From: Gracilaria domingensis
Taxonomy: Eukaryota > Rhodophyta > Florideophyceae > Gracilariales > Gracilariaceae
DNA: 64,000 bases
Reading direction: 5' to 3'
Assembly (NCBI GenBank): GCA_022539475.1
Contig: VCMS01000089.1
Coordinates: 186,001-250,000, forward strand
The position numbers were made by a program, and so were the translations under genes. Below are positions 51,085-64,000 of the stretch, piece after piece. Every line of letters starts with the position of its first letter. Position 1 is the stretch's first letter. The notes under the pieces were generated by a model, which was not told where the DNA came from, searched no databases, and saw nothing but the letters and a program-made list of their open reading frames with translations.

Positions 51085-54000
51085 GACTTGAGGCTGTTGA
51101 CGCCCGAGGCGTCGTTGCCTCGCTCCCCGGTGAGAGTCCTCTCGATTAAAGACGCCACAGACACGGATTTGGAGCACCTCGGTGTTCTGCGTCGACCGTG
51201 GATACGGGTAAGGAATAACCGGATCCCGGACCGAATCATGGTGATGGCCAAGCGACACTATAAGGTGTAAGCTGACCTTGGCCTGAGCCCTCAGTTTATG
51301 GTGCGTTACCTGACTGTATTAGACACAGGTGCAGGTCCGAACTTCACCGTGGAGTCCCTTCTCACACGGCACTTGCGGGAACTTATCCACCACAGCGTGC
51401 TTCCTGATGTCGCTGACGCGAATAACAACCCGTTAACAACGGTGGGAACAATCGACTTAGTCATGCGTTTGGGAACTTCCGTGGTGAGGGCCGACTTCAT
51501 CGTTTGTCGGTCATTGGCTGTCCCAGTCATTTTGGGTTGCGATTACTGCAACAGGTTTGTCGATGCAATCAGGTCCCGCCTCAGGCGTGTAGAACTCGAC
51601 GATGGTTCATCGGTACCGATCGTCCGTCATCCGCCGAAGCGGTCATCGCGGAAGCAAGTTCCACTCCCTGCTGCGCAGGCCCCGTCACCGGCGTCGCGCG
51701 AGTCCACCAAGCTCCGCGTCGCTTCGTCGATTCGCATCCCGCCTGAGTCCCTCGTTATGGTGTCAGTTAATTCCCGTCAACACGGTCTTCTTTTTATTCA
51801 ACCACTTACCTCGTTGTACGAGAATTGCCAACTCGCTGTCACGAATGGTGTTGTGCAAGTCACACCGGATACTCCGTTTCGGATACTCGTTGCCAATCTT
51901 GGCAGCACCCCCCAGTATCTGGTGAAGAACCAAGTCATTGGGTCTGTGACATCGCACCCACTCGCGATGCTTCCGACGAAGATGACGGCTGCCGATGTCC
52001 TCGGACTAGTTACCTCCGAAGAGGACTTCGCCCCATCTAAGGAGGGAGCTGCAGTTCCTGCTGTTTCCGCGGGTACCAATACCGTCGCAACGGAGAAGAA
52101 ACCGACTGACTCTGAACCACAGCCTGTGTCGGGGACAGAAGAGCGTAAGCCCACGAGCTACGACAAGGTTGACCCCTTGAAGGCGCTTGAGGCACTTGAT
52201 CTCGGTCATGTACCGGAGTCGCACCCTGAACGTCTAAGAGGCATGTTACGGGAGTTTACCCCAATGTGGGATGGCTCTCTTGGAGAGATAAATGCAACGT
52301 AACACCGTATCGATTTGTTACCGAACACGCTTCCGGTTTCACAACCCCCTTACATGGCAGGACCGAGGGCTCGGGAGGAAGAACAGTTCCAAGTAGACAA
52401 GGTGCTGCGCGCAGGTGTCATCGAACACGCGCAATCGCCGTAGGCATCCCCAGTAGTACTGGTTCTCAAGGCTGACGGAACTTGGAGGTTCTGTGTCGAC
52501 TATCGCCGGCTCAATGCCGTGACGGTAAGAGACGCCTACCCAATCCCTCGTATTAACGAGTGTATCGATTCGCTTCGGTGACGCTACCGCGTTCACGGCG
52601 TTGGATGCCAATTGGGGATACTGGCAAGTCCCCGTCAGGGAGGAAGACCGCGATAAGACTGCGTTCGTGTGCCACTCGGGCTCCTACCGCTTCAAGCGGA
52701 TGCCTTTCGGCCTAACCAACGCACCCGCTACGTTCCAGCGTGCCATCGACATCTTGTTGAGCCGCTTCAAGTGGCTGAGCTGTCTCGTCTACCTTGACGA
52801 TATCATCGTGTTTTCCAGTAATCTGGACGATCATCTCACCCAAGTCAGGGACGTGATGACCACTCTGCGTGATGCAGGAATAGCCCTCAAATTGAGGAAG
52901 TGTAAATTCTTCACCGACACCGTCAAGTATCTTGGACATATCATCCGTCCAGGACGGCTGACGATCGAGGACGCTCGCGTCAAGCAACTCGCCAAGGCGA
53001 AGGAACCGTGAACCCAAACGGAATTACGCTCCTTCCTAGGGTTGGTCAAGGTCTACAGACGGTTTGTACCGAACCTTTCGGACATTGCGGCTCCCCTCAA
53101 CGCTCTCTTGCGAAAGGGTCAGCCACCGAAACTGGGCCCCTTCACGCCCGCACAAGCGGAGGCATTCAACTCCTTGAAAAAGGCTGTTACATCAGCACCG
53201 ATCCTATCGTTACCAAAACTGGGATTGCCGTTCTCCGTGTACACGGACTCGAGCGACTACCAAGTAGGCTGCGCGCTGTTCCAAACCACTCTCGAGGGTA
53301 CTGGTCACGTTCGCTTAACGTTCATGAACGGGACTACTCCGTTTCGGAGTAAGAGTGCCTTGCAGTCGTATGGGCATTATCCACCCTCCGTCCCTATTTG
53401 CTAGGTGTGCGCTTCATCGTGTACACGGGTCTTCCTCGTTGAGGTGGTTGATGAATATCTCTGACCCATCAGGCCGCTTCATGCGGTGGAGGCTCCGCCT
53501 AGCGAAATTCGACTTCGACGTCGTATACGAAAAAGAGACCCTAAACATTCAGGCGGACGCGCTGTCGCGCTTACCCACGAATGGAGAAACTCTGGCTGTT
53601 GACGACGATGACATTCCTTGCTTCGTCGTCGACGATGATGAACCGGAACCCCCGGAGTGGCGGCTTGACGAATGGCCAGATGACTGGGACGATATGGACG
53701 CTGAGTTTGATGAACTGCTTGTTGCAGGCAAAGCCGAGGATGTAAAGCTCCTACCGGGAAATTTTGTACCGGTATCACCCGAAGAAATGATCCGAGAACA
53801 ACATGGAGACCCGTTCTGCATCACGATCCGTGCCCGACTTAACGGTGAAGCCACCCTCCCATTCGAGGTCAATGACATCGGCTACCGTGTAAGGACAGTC
53901 GAGTCACACCGACAAGTTGTGGTACCACACTCGCTGCAGACGAGGATCCTACACCTTTCGCATTACGCAAAGTTAGGTGGCCGCGCAGGTGGAAGAAAGT

Positions 54001-56450
54001 TGTACCTCACCTTGAGGATAGACTTCTACTGGCCCGCCATGGCGGTGGATTGTTAGGCTACGGTACGCTTTTGTACCGATTGCGCGAGAAAGCGTGTGAA
54101 ACACCGAAAGAATTCGAAGAAAGTGAAACTATTCCCTGCCAGGGTGCCGCTTGAATTTGTGGCAATCGATATTCTCGGACGATTGCTTACCGCTCGGAGT
54201 GGAAATAAGTTTCTTCTCGTTATCACGGATCGGTTCCCGAAACTGGTTCGGACAGTACCTCTAAAGAGGATCACCGCTTTCACAGTCGCGCAGGCGTTCG
54301 CCACACACTGGATCTTCGTGTACGGTCCTCCTGTGGAGTTGTTATCCGATAACGGAAAGCAATTCGCATCCCAGTTCTTCCAGGATGTATGTCGCATCAT
54401 GGACGTGAAGAACCTCTTCACGACCACTTACCATCCCCAATGTAATGGGGAAGTTGAACTGTACACTCGTACGATGCTGGCATCTCTCCGTTCTTACGTT
54501 GTTGACCACCCAAAAACATGGGACTTATACACCGACGCCTTAACCTTTGCGTACAACACGCAGGTACACAGGACTACTGGTGTTTCCCCATTGAAACTGG
54601 TTTTGTCACGAACACCCCCGCCATTGGCGTTAGAATCACAAGCTACCTTGGGCAATTTCACATCTGTGGGTGATTATCGCCAACAATGGAAGGCTTCGCT
54701 AACGAAGTTAGTACCGGCTGCCCGGAAATCGATGGCGAAAGCCCAAGCCGCTTACAAGCGCGATTTTTATGCTCGCTTGCGAAGAAGAACCCCTGAACCA
54801 CTTACTGTGGGCAACCATGTCTTCGTACGGAAGGAACACTACAACCCTGAGAAGGGCAAAAGTCATAAGCTCTCGCCTGTGGCAGATGGATCTTATAAGT
54901 TAATCTCGCTCACACCGGAAACTGTGGTGGTCGAGATCGATGACGCACATCAGCGAATCTCCCGCGACCGCGTGGTATTGGCCCCTCCATCCTCGTCTGA
55001 GGTTCCCCCGCCTGGTACAGAGCCCGTGTCTACAGAGTCAACAACGCCAGTAACACCGGAAATAAATATGGTGACAAGACCCTCCGTCCTGCCCCACCCC
55101 CATCGAGACCTTACAGACCTCCCGGTAGAGTCGGCCCCGCCGACTGTGTCGGAAAATGATCGCCAACATGGCACCCCCGTTTCTGTCCCATCGCTGGGTT
55201 CACCTCCCTTCAATGCTGGACATTCAAATACTCCCCACGCCGCTCCATCTAAGGAGGCGGAGGAGATTATCAGCCCTGCTGAGAGTCCCTTGCCGACGTC
55301 GCGTCGTGAGGACAACCGTGAAGCACGGACTGTACGGAGCTCTCCGGATGTTCCGGCCTGTGGGCCGGCTTCGCCTCCGCAACGCACGCTCGCTAGTCAG
55401 ACACACAGCCCCGTAGCCGGGAAGTCTACACCGTCGAAGGGTAAGAACACTCACGCAGAAGCGGATTCGCTTAAGTGAACAGAGCCTCGTGGCCTACCAG
55501 CCGCGCTGGGTAAGGCGAAGTTGAAGGATGCCGTCGCCACCGGGGCGACGTCGTCGGAACGAAGCCCCACTGGAGAAAGCGCAGCGAGATCGCGACCCAC
55601 CGCGCAACGGGATGCAGAACATCCAGGAAGTCTGGAAAATCCTGCGGAGAGGCACGAGCTGAGGGAAGAGAAGTCCCGACTGCCTCGGTGGAAACCGGCA
55701 GCACAGCCGTGGGAATACCGGACACTGCGGGAAGATTTCACGTCATGGACGGTACTGCACCAAATACTGGAAATGAAATATCGGCACAAGTGCAGCCACG
55801 TGGGGAGATCGCGAGATCGGAAGCGGCCGGCGGTGCCGATAACCCCGGTAACCCGGAAGTAACCGTTCAGGACGGAATTTTGAGCAAATAAGCTCAAGGG
55901 CCAACGGCGCAACCGTTGGAGGACACCTGTAACAGGGAGGCGGTTCTTCTGAGGGAGCTTGACAGCCAACCGTAGCTACAATCTCGTACACGCACGGTTG
56001 TAAAGCCACCCGAGGTGGAGCCTCCCGCCGCAAGTGGTGAGCACGCAGCTTCGCCAACACCGCTGAACCGGAAGGACCCACGCCGACTGGCGGTACGCAG
56101 CGACATTTCGAACGCGCCTCGACGGGAGGAAACTGGCCACGCAGAGACAGGCTCGCTCTGCTACCCCCGGCACGGGAACCGCTCCCCCACAAGGGTTGTC
56201 AGCCGATGAAGTAACCATAACACGGCAAGGCCGGCAGGTGTACGTTCAAGAGTACATCTTCGACCGAATTATCGGGCACTTCTGGGACCAGAAGGGCATT
56301 TTACAATACCACCTCCGTTGGTACGGCTATGGCCCATCGTGGGATACTGAAGAACCAATCGAGCACGTACCGCGCTCTGAGGTCGTACAGTACCCCCGCC
56401 AAGCGGGAACGGCCACACCAGCGACGCTGGACAATGCTCAAGTGGGATAA
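51085..56450 (+). pseudogene. Element B pol region (fossil) with chromodomain
   Basis: Order as in element A: protease (VLDTGAGPNF), RT (LDANWGYWQVPV, YLDDIIVFS), RNase H, integrase zinc and catalytic domains, linker, and a C-terminal chromodomain (FDRIIGHFWDQKGILQYHLR). Broken at many points. Confidence 0.9.
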
Positions 56451-56833
56451 GGTTGCCGTGGAAACGGATGGACATCATGTTGGTAACACACGTAGTGCGA
56501 CGGGAATTGAGCCCACACCACCTTGGTGAGATGTCTGTCGAATTGACGATTCGACCGGCTCGCGCCGCGAGAACACCGATTTTCGGAAGGAAGGCTCATG
56601 CCTCAGGTTTTTTCATCCAGCTCGCTGGTAACGGCATTACCGCCACACCATGAGCATGGTTTTTTCCCTCGCAAGGGTGCGTTTTTTGCAGCGCATCGCA
56701 TCGCATTAGCTGGCTGTGCTGGAAAAGAAGGAAGAAACCGTCGAAGACGAGTATGAAGCAAAGGATCATTTATCTCATGGCTATACTACTGTGAACAGAT
56801 AATTGCCCACGCATGGGGAAGCTCGGCTCCCAA

Positions 56834-58782
56834 TTACTGGCCGTCGCCATCGCCCTCATCCTGATGAGGCATACCGCCGAGGCGTTGAGCTAAGGCGTCC
56901 GCCATAGCGGTGACGTCGCCAGAGGCTGCGCTTGCACCTAAGTCCGCGCCGCGGAGGAAGCGAGCGATAATCGAACCTTCGTTGACACCCGAAGGCGGGG
57001 GATGAGCTGCAGCAGCGGCAGCCGCAGGAGTCGGCTGAGCCGGAATCGGAACCGGAGTGGGTACCGGAATGGGAACCGGAGCGGGAGCAACGAAGTCAGC
57101 CGCCGAGGCGGAGCCGACAACCGGAGCAGGGCCCGCGTTCTCCCCCGCAGGGGTTGCGTCGGCTTCTTCGATCATCTCGAAGTCGTCGCCTCCCTTGTCC
57201 TCGGGCTGATTGTCCACCATTGGATCTCCCCCGAGGTACTCTCGGTAGTACTTATCATAGATCACGAACCCAGTTGGGTAATCGGCCGGCACGCGCCGGG
57301 GAGCAGAACGGAGCTCACTCGCTTCCTCAGCGGTAATCTCCCGATAATCCCACGAGTCGAAGAAGACAAAATCGCCCGCGAGAGCGGTATTTCTTCCCAG
57401 ACCTGGGCCATAACCACCAGAGTTCGGGGAATCACCACGACCACTCTGAGACAGAGGCACCTGAGTCCAGTCGACACTATCGATGTAATCGAGAAGGCTC
57501 AGCACCTCGTCGTTGTTGGCGACCGCGACCCCCGAGGAGCACTTCCAAGTCCAAATTTCGGATGGCCGCCCGTACGCGGGGAGGGATAAACCACAGTCGA
57601 TAATGGCCGTATGCCTCAGCGAGGATAAATGCCGCAGTGCGGACCCCCCACTCGGTGACGACAACCGACCACAACCCAGTTCTGGGATCCGTGAGCAGGT
57701 ATGACCCTAAGTAGCTGAATATCGGGGGCAGCTCGATGTAGCTCCCCCGGCATGCCTTGAGGTAGCTCCACCACTCTGGTAGAGGAACATACCGACACTG
57801 TTGGTGCGCCGCCGCGATGTGGCGGATTTCAAAGTTCTGATACCGAGCGAAATACCCAAGTTGGGACCGAGACCGCCTCTCATGGCGGATGAAGTTCTGA
57901 AGGAAGTTGGACCGCTAGAGGCGCGGAAGATATCGAAACTCAGCCCGAAGAATCGGTCTTGTCCAGCACATGGCTTCCTGCCGTGCAACAGTCATACCTC
58001 GCCAGGCGAAGGTTTCCAATTCCGCTAAGCGGTCGCAGTAACTGATTTCCCCGCGCATGCGGTAATAGGCCACGTCAAAGTCCATCCCCGGTGGGATCTG
58101 GAGCTCAAAGGGCACCCGGCCTTGCCGTTTGTAGGCCACCGACACGAAGTTCGCGTGAGGCTCTTCCCAGGATTGCCGGTTCTCTCGTGCGACCTGATGA
58201 ACAGGGATCGCGATTTGAGTACGCCAATCCCACGAAGTGGTCACCATCGCTGGGAGGTCCCCCGGAAGGGTGTTGCGCCCGTCGGCATACTCAGTAATGA
58301 GGCTTTCGTTGAACACCGCAGTCGGGTGAAACCACGGCGCAAGCCCGAGAAGCCTCGCATGTCGCCGGTTTTGCCGGGTTGAGCCCTACAATGGAGTTGA
58401 AAGATGGCCAGAACGCGCCCGGGTGAAAGCCGACGACGGGCCCCGCGAGAGCGGCATGTTGCGCAGAGGACCCAGCGCCGTTGTTCTGTTGCCCCGCGGA
58501 CGGGTTGGAGCCCTGTTGAGAGAGTGGAACGGATCGGAATCAGGTGAAGCCCCCTTGGGGGAATGGCGGCTGGTTCGGAGACCGGTTCGGTGGAACGCCA
58601 CTCATAGTGAGGTCTAGTTCCGGTGTCGGAGGAGAGTTCACCGCAGAAGCGAGAGCGCGTTCGGTACTCTGAGGAGGTACGGCTACTACAGGAGCAGGGA
58701 GCACGTCGTTGACGGCAGAAGGAAAAAGAAATACTGGAGGGCCGGGGAGCGCTGCACTTATATCCTCTTGGCTCGGCTCCAT
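56834..58782 (-). pseudogene. Element B antisense gene region (fossil)
   Basis: Same position and orientation as the antisense gene of element A. Conserved pieces include VVVTEWGVRTAAFILAEAY, HYRLWFIPPRVRAAIRNLDL, VDWTQVPLSQSGRGDSP and a YPTGFVIYDKYY counterpart of HPTGFIMTDEFF. The N-terminus shares an N-Q-P-P-rich stretch. It is broken, but the family identity is clear. Confidence 0.85.
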
Positions 58783-58825
58783 CCTGCCCTCGTCGAGGTT
58801 GTATTACCGCCTAAGCAGGGGGAGA

Positions 58826-59565
58826 TGAAGTGCAACGCTCATGTAGGAGGAATTTCGCTGGACTTAGTCATAATTCCCGTTCACGGGTTTGCCTGGTACA
58901 CACCAGTATATGACTAGTAGTAACTAGTGGTTGCCATTGAGATGGTTTAGACAGATCGGACACGGTGGAGCTGATCGGAGGTTGGCTACTACACGTGGGC
59001 GTTTGCCACAACTATTGGGATGTTTAGTTAATATTGTTTATTATTTTTAGTGAGGACAGACTAAGTGCGACGGCGTCGCCGCCTTCGCACCAGTAAAGTG
59101 CCCCAACCAGGGGTGATCCTACTTCAAGGATCTTGGCTCTAGCCACTCTCGCATTATGCGGTTCACAACTTCTTATCGGAGGGACTCCCAGTGGTCACGG
59201 TGCCGCTATCCACCCTGCGTCGCCGCAGAACCCAACTTTGGGAGTGTTTCACCTTTGTTGTTTGTGTTCGACCATGTATAGGGAGTACCCTGGCGATACG
59301 CCGTACCTCTATTATCCCTCTCCCTCTTCCTCTCTATTTTCCTTTCCCCAGTCTGTGGTTTCGTCCCTCTTTCGAGGCTGTTACACTCACGCGTGAGTCA
59401 CCCTTCCCTGCTCAACTCTCAACGCCCCGTCTTGACGGTCTAGCCCCGATCTTACACCCGGCTAGTCGCGCCAGCCCAGAGAGGCTCTGTTCACTCTGTT
59501 GCGCTCAGTAGAGGAAGATCCCGAACATCTTCGTGGTGTTTCCTGCTCGCAGGCATTGCACTACA
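58826..59565 (+). repeat. Element B 3' LTR (740 bp)
   Basis: Starts TGAAGTGCAACG and ends TTGCACTACA, preceded by a short polypurine tract. The target duplication agaaa follows at 59566-59570. Confidence 0.92.
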
Positions 59566-59570
59566 AGAAA

Positions 59571-60480
59571 GACCAGATCCAGGCCGTGCAGAAAATTATG
59601 GATCTTGTGGCCTTTGATCCTCCAATATCGATGGTTAACCGCCTGACCCTGTCGCTTAATCTTGTTTCGAGCTGCAGTCATAGGAAAAACGAGGAACTGG
59701 TGGCTTTCGTTCTCATGCAGCATTTCATGCATGCCGGATTCGAATCTTCGACCCACATCGGAGAGGTTTTCGCAACAAAGTTGATCGATAATGCGAACTT
59801 GCCTGAAAACACACTTCACAATGCTGTTTTGCAGCTCTTGTCTCAAGCACAGTCTCGCGCCGAGCATGGTCAGACTGCAGTCAATGGAGATCTCGTTCCT
59901 TTTATTCTCATTCAGAAGATAAAGAACATCTCTGATTCGCTTGTGCAGACTTTGGAACCGATGGAAATCTCGGAAACGCTTGAGACGATGCAGTCACATT
60001 TTCAAGACTATCGTCGAAAGGTCAAGGACGCGTATGATGCCCTGGCCGTGCAACTCTTTCGACTTCCTGAACGCAAACGGGACAGCAACCCGGAGAACAT
60101 CAAGAATATTGCCAAGCCCGCAGCTCCTCGTGTGGTCCTTCATCTTCATGACGCCGTTTGCGTCCTCTACTCTTTATCTTCAGCGAGGAAGCAGGCCACA
60201 AACAAAATTTCCCGCAATGACATCGAGGCCATGGTGCAGCAACGGGTGCACAAAGCTCTCCTCTCTGATGGAGTGCATCCTTCTGAACCTCAGCAGTCTG
60301 CGGAGGATACGGCTGCTGGAGGTAACAAGACGAAAACCAAGAAGAAGGGTGGCGGAGGTGAGTCCTCAACCCGTGGTGGTGACCCATCTAGCCCTCCTGC
60401 AAAGCGCCATAATTCTAAGAAAGAGTTCTGTTTCGACTGCGGGTCCAACCAACACTATCGTAGATCTAAGTAGTGCAAGT
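59571..60480 (+). pseudogene. Element C gag region (fossil)
   Basis: A helical capsid-like region (NRLTLSLNLVSSC, LLSQAQSRAEHG), then a Lys/Gly-rich basic stretch and a CCHC-knuckle-like end (FCFDCGSNQHY). Reads on from the left flank of element B. Confidence 0.75.
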
Positions 60481-60599
60481 ACGAGGACGGTGAGACGTAC
60501 ATACAGAGGATGGTTCGCATGGAGAAACAGTCGTCCCAGAAGAACTCTCAATCTTATGGTTCTTTTCGCCGAGGTTCCACACCTTCGAACGCCAATTGA

Positions 60600-63500
60600 G
60601 CTCGATATGTAAACGGAAAGGTGAAGCCGAAGACCCGAACCCGATCCTTGACATTGGCTGCCCCCGTAGCGTTCGTGGTGTTCATGCTGCCGTCCGAATC
60701 GCTTCTTCACTCGGTATCCTATTTAAGCTTCGTCCCCTCTAACGTGAGCCATTCTACCATGGCTACAGAGTGAACTGCGATGAAACCGGTTTGGCATTCG
60801 CGATCTGGGACCTCCTTCTACCGGATACCGATGGCCATCCGTGTTCCCTCCCGATCTATGTAGTGGAAGGAGATGATCTGCTCGTTAGTAGCTCCGTCCT
60901 ACATCAATCGAACCTGCTGGGAAATGATCGGCTGATGGTAGTCTCCAAGGGAGTTCTATCCAGTTCTGAGTTTCGACTCCAGATGTACAACACGCATCTC
61001 CCTGGCGATCCGGAGGACACCATCAGATTGAGGCTGCTGGTTGTATGTAGCGCGAAAGAAGCAATTTGATCGTACTTCGCTGCCCAAAGAGGTCTCTCGT
61101 TACGATCGACTGCACGAGAGCTCAAGAAGATGTACTCCGACCACAAGGTGTGCCATCCGTTTGCTACTGAGTTGCACGGCTTCACCCACATGTCAAATTA
61201 TGACATGAAAGAAATCTGTCGACGTGCCGACGCCCTCGCACCAGTACTTCAACAAGCACTTCAAACCGTGGTGGATAAATGTACAACTTCCCGGTGTACT
61301 GGGCGCCCATCGTCTTCAGGGAAGGTTTCATTTCGGCGACTTCTAGTCCGGATCAACAGCCATGTGCAGATTGACTTCTTTTTTATCTCTGAGATGGAGA
61401 ACATTCCGATCTTGCATATGGTCGACATTTGTTCGGGGTTCTCTGTCACTGCTATGTTGGAGACGAGGGAACTCAGTGACGTCAAAATCGCTTTCGAGCA
61501 ACAGTTGGTCAATGCGCACGGCTCTCAGAGTTCACTATCAGAGGACCCGGAGTTCGACAAGGGCACATTCAAGAACTTCCTTGGTGCCCATTCCATTAGG
61601 TTTGAGCCCCGTTCTGCACGGAGGCATAATAAGATCGGCGTGGTGGAGTCGAAGAACGAAATTGTGAGGCTTATTGCTACCAGGCTCTTGCGAGATGCGA
61701 GCTCTTTTTCAGCAATGCGCAACACTCAGTTCAGCTACGCAGAGATCCTCTCCCGCGCGACACTCTTAAGCAATTGCATGTATTGAGGTCGCAAGATGAG
61801 CAGTTTCGAACTTGTTAGGGGTTACCCCTCGAGCCTGATGAGCTTGCCACAATCGCATACGACTGTGGAACTTCTCGACGCCTTCAAGAGCAGGTGGCCA
61901 GGAGAACAATACAAACACTTGACAAGACGAGGAACCCTCATGTCCTTCTTCAATCTCACTTCCCAAAGGACACCTTTGTGTACTACTTCAAGCGCGGACC
62001 CAAGTTTGGTGTCTGGAAGGTGGGATACGTACGCGAAGCCCAAGAACATTCGCTCCTTTTGTCCTCAAATGAGCAACACCATGGTCCAAGCATTCGCGCG
62101 GCGTACGAGGATGTGAGACTCGTCCCCAAGTCAACCCCCCTCGAGGAGCTGGATCAAATGGGTTACACCTCGCCACTATAGCACAGCATTGTCGAAGTAC
62201 CGTAAGTGACGGAGGTACCGAGCGGAGATGCAGTCCAGCCGCCCGTTGTTTCAACAGCAGAAGTGAGCGAGAAACCACCAAAGCGGCAGCAGCTGCGTAA
62301 GGATTCCATCGACTTCTTAATTGACGATGAACCCACTCTATGGTCTCACCACCCCAACTTATGCTCTTTGCTTGCCGGTTAGAATCCGAAGTTCATTGAA
62401 CTTCCTGAGAGAGACATAGGTTCCCCGTACGATCCTCCTAGACCAAAGAAGGATATCGGACCAACCAAAACCATCAACATACTTCCTCCGGCACAGTTGA
62501 AATCTGCCGACCTAGAGATCCTGTCTAATGCTATGAATGTGATGGTCAAGGACCATGTTTTCGAATCTCGAACGGGGTTCCTCTCACGACGGGTCGTTGA
62601 CCAAGCGATTCCCAAGGAGAAGGAGGTGTACCATAGTCGTTACCCAGAAGTTCATCGCTCCGCTTTGCCGAAGTATGCCAATGTTGTAACGACCCACCAC
62701 TTCTTCCACAGTAAGGATGATGGTGAACGTGGTTCCTTTCGCCTCAAATGTCGCTTGGTCCCACACGGCAACCAAGATAAGGAAAAGGATGGTATCCGCA
62801 AGGATTCTTCTTCGGCCCAGTTCCCGATAATTCGGACGGTTCTCTCTCTTGCGGCCACGTTCGGCCTACCATTGGCCACCCTCGGCATCAAGGGTGCATA
62901 TCTTCATGGTTTCCCCGAAGGAATGAGCGAAACCAAGCCATGTTTGGAAGCTACTAGCCCCAAAGTAGGGCCTCGTGGAATCGGGACGTCTGTGGCAACT
63001 TGCTGTTGAGAGGTGGCTTTCTGACGAAAAGTTTGGAACCATTCTGGGATTGCCTCAGCTGTTCGTTCTTAGAAATACTGATGGCACCATCAAGATCGCC
63101 ATCGCCAAAGTCGTGCACGATATGCTCCTTGCTGGCTCAGTACCCACCCTGGAGAGCTTTCATAGTCCCATTGCGAAGCGGTTCACAGTCGGAAAGTTTG
63201 AAACTTCTCGCAACCTCAACTTCAATTGCTTACAGATAAACCGTCAGGGTGATGGCCCTATCTCGCTGAATATGACTGAATTCATGGCCAGCATCCACGA
63301 GCTTGACATCGGGCGCGAGTCCCGCAAGAAGTATGATTCCCCATGCACAAGCGAAGACAGAACTCGGTTCCTTGGCCTAACCGGATCCCTGAATTTCCTT
63401 GGCCACGGTATACTTCCTTAAGCCTCCTTCGCCACCAGGTACCTGCAGCAACGCACCGCGAAGCTAATTGTTTCTGACTTGATTCTCGCCAACCAAATTT

Positions 63501-64000
63501 TGGGCGAACTTCAAACCCTCGAGCCCGAACTGTTGTATCGCTGCCCATCGTGGCTCGAAATTTCCCCCCGATACCTGGCATTCTCAGACGCGAGTCAAGG
63601 TAAGGGTTCCTGTGGGCAAACTGGCTACTTATCCAGGCTCTTCATGCCTGCGGGGAGGTGGAGAGGCTATCTTTCATGTTCTCGATTGAACGAGCACCAA
63701 GCAGTGAAAGGTTTCGTTCAGTTCGATTGGTGCTGAGATTCTAGCTGCCGCCTATTCTGCAGATAGAGATTCCTCGATATCTTCGGCAATTGCCGCGATG
63801 TACAAAGAACCAGACGATCTTCCGTTTATGTTAACCGTTCGCTCTGAAGGCCTTTATTCCACGACGACCACCTTGCACGAAGGCAAAAAATATATCTTAG
63901 GCCCACGGTGGCAAGACTTCCTGACTCCTTCGAAACGGGTGAGATCTCCGTGCTGCAGTGGATACGCGGACCTCAAACCCTCGCGTATGCGTTGACGAAA
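60600..64000 (+). pseudogene. Element C protease-integrase-RT-RNase H region (fossil)
   Basis: A protease-like stretch near 60.6 kb, then integrase at about 61.1-61.8 kb (Asp in VQIDFFF, later Asp and Glu in the core). Next come RT pieces at about 62.4-63.4 kb (FRLKCRLVPHGNQ, TLGIKGAYLHG) and an RNase H start near 63.6 kb (FSDASQGK). Broken. Confidence 0.8.

Larger units (their letters stand above)
35592..59565 (+). mobile_element. Element B: Ty3/gypsy chromovirus, broken, contains element A
   Basis: LTRs start TGTAGTGCAA/TGAAGTGCAA and end TTGCACTACA, flanked by the duplication agaaa (35587-35591 and 59566-59570). Without element A it is about 11.6 kb. Parts in order: split 5' LTR, gag region, pol region with protease, RT, RNase H, integrase and a C-terminal chromodomain, an antisense gene region, polypurine tract, 3' LTR. 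It is broken at roughly ten or more places. The LTRs differ at several percent, so it is clearly older than A. It sits inside copia element C. Confidence 0.9.
59566..64000 (+). mobile_element. Element C: Ty1/copia element, broken, runs off right edge
   Basis: Order gag, protease, integrase, RT, RNase H marks Ty1/copia. It is the host of the B insertion and therefore the oldest of the three nested elements. Broken at many places (roughly ten or more). The 3' LTR is not in the window. Confidence 0.85.

Overview
The window looks like nuclear DNA of a red alga, most likely a florideophyte (Chondrus-like) seaweed. The evidence is a vanadium-dependent haloperoxidase of the Corallina/Chondrus type, a type-1 transaldolase with a red-algal style plastid leader, two secreted heparinase II/III-fold proteins of a cell-wall kind, mostly intronless genes with long gaps between them, and a tRNA-Asp gene that seems to carry an 11-nt insertion in its D-loop, as known from red-algal nuclear tRNAs. 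The species is inferred, not shown.

Layout. 1-33 kb is host DNA with sparse genes: a secreted heparinase-like gene running off the left edge (minus); a two-finger C2H2 protein; a haloperoxidase whose N-terminal third is frame-broken; two secreted proteins in very GC-rich surroundings (a DPWW/cysteine-repeat protein and a coiled-coil protein with a Pro-rich tail); a type I membrane protein; transaldolase; a small single-pass membrane protein; three identical tRNA-Pro(CGG) genes; a 125-aa unknown protein with a TATA box; a LURP-one-related/scramblase-fold protein; tRNA-Asp(GUC); mitochondrial ribosomal protein uS14m; a small MGxxxS protein; and a second heparinase-like gene, paralogous to the first. 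The gaps hold several perfect or near-perfect 20-26 bp fold-back repeats and a few minisatellites.

33-64 kb is a nest of retroelements: a LINE-like remnant next to a diverged ~265-bp tandem repeat, then three nested LTR elements. A Ty1/copia element (C, oldest, broken, runs off the right edge) was hit by a Ty3/gypsy chromovirus (B, broken, TSD agaaa). The 5' LTR of B was later hit by a related chromovirus (A, looks whole, 816-bp LTRs with one difference seen, TSD ggcgt).

The most unusual signal is in A and B. Both carry a large extra gene in antisense orientation between pol and the 3' LTR. In A it is an open frame of 681 aa; in B it is decayed, but the protein sequence is recognisably conserved although the two elements have diverged strongly. 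I do not recognise the protein family.
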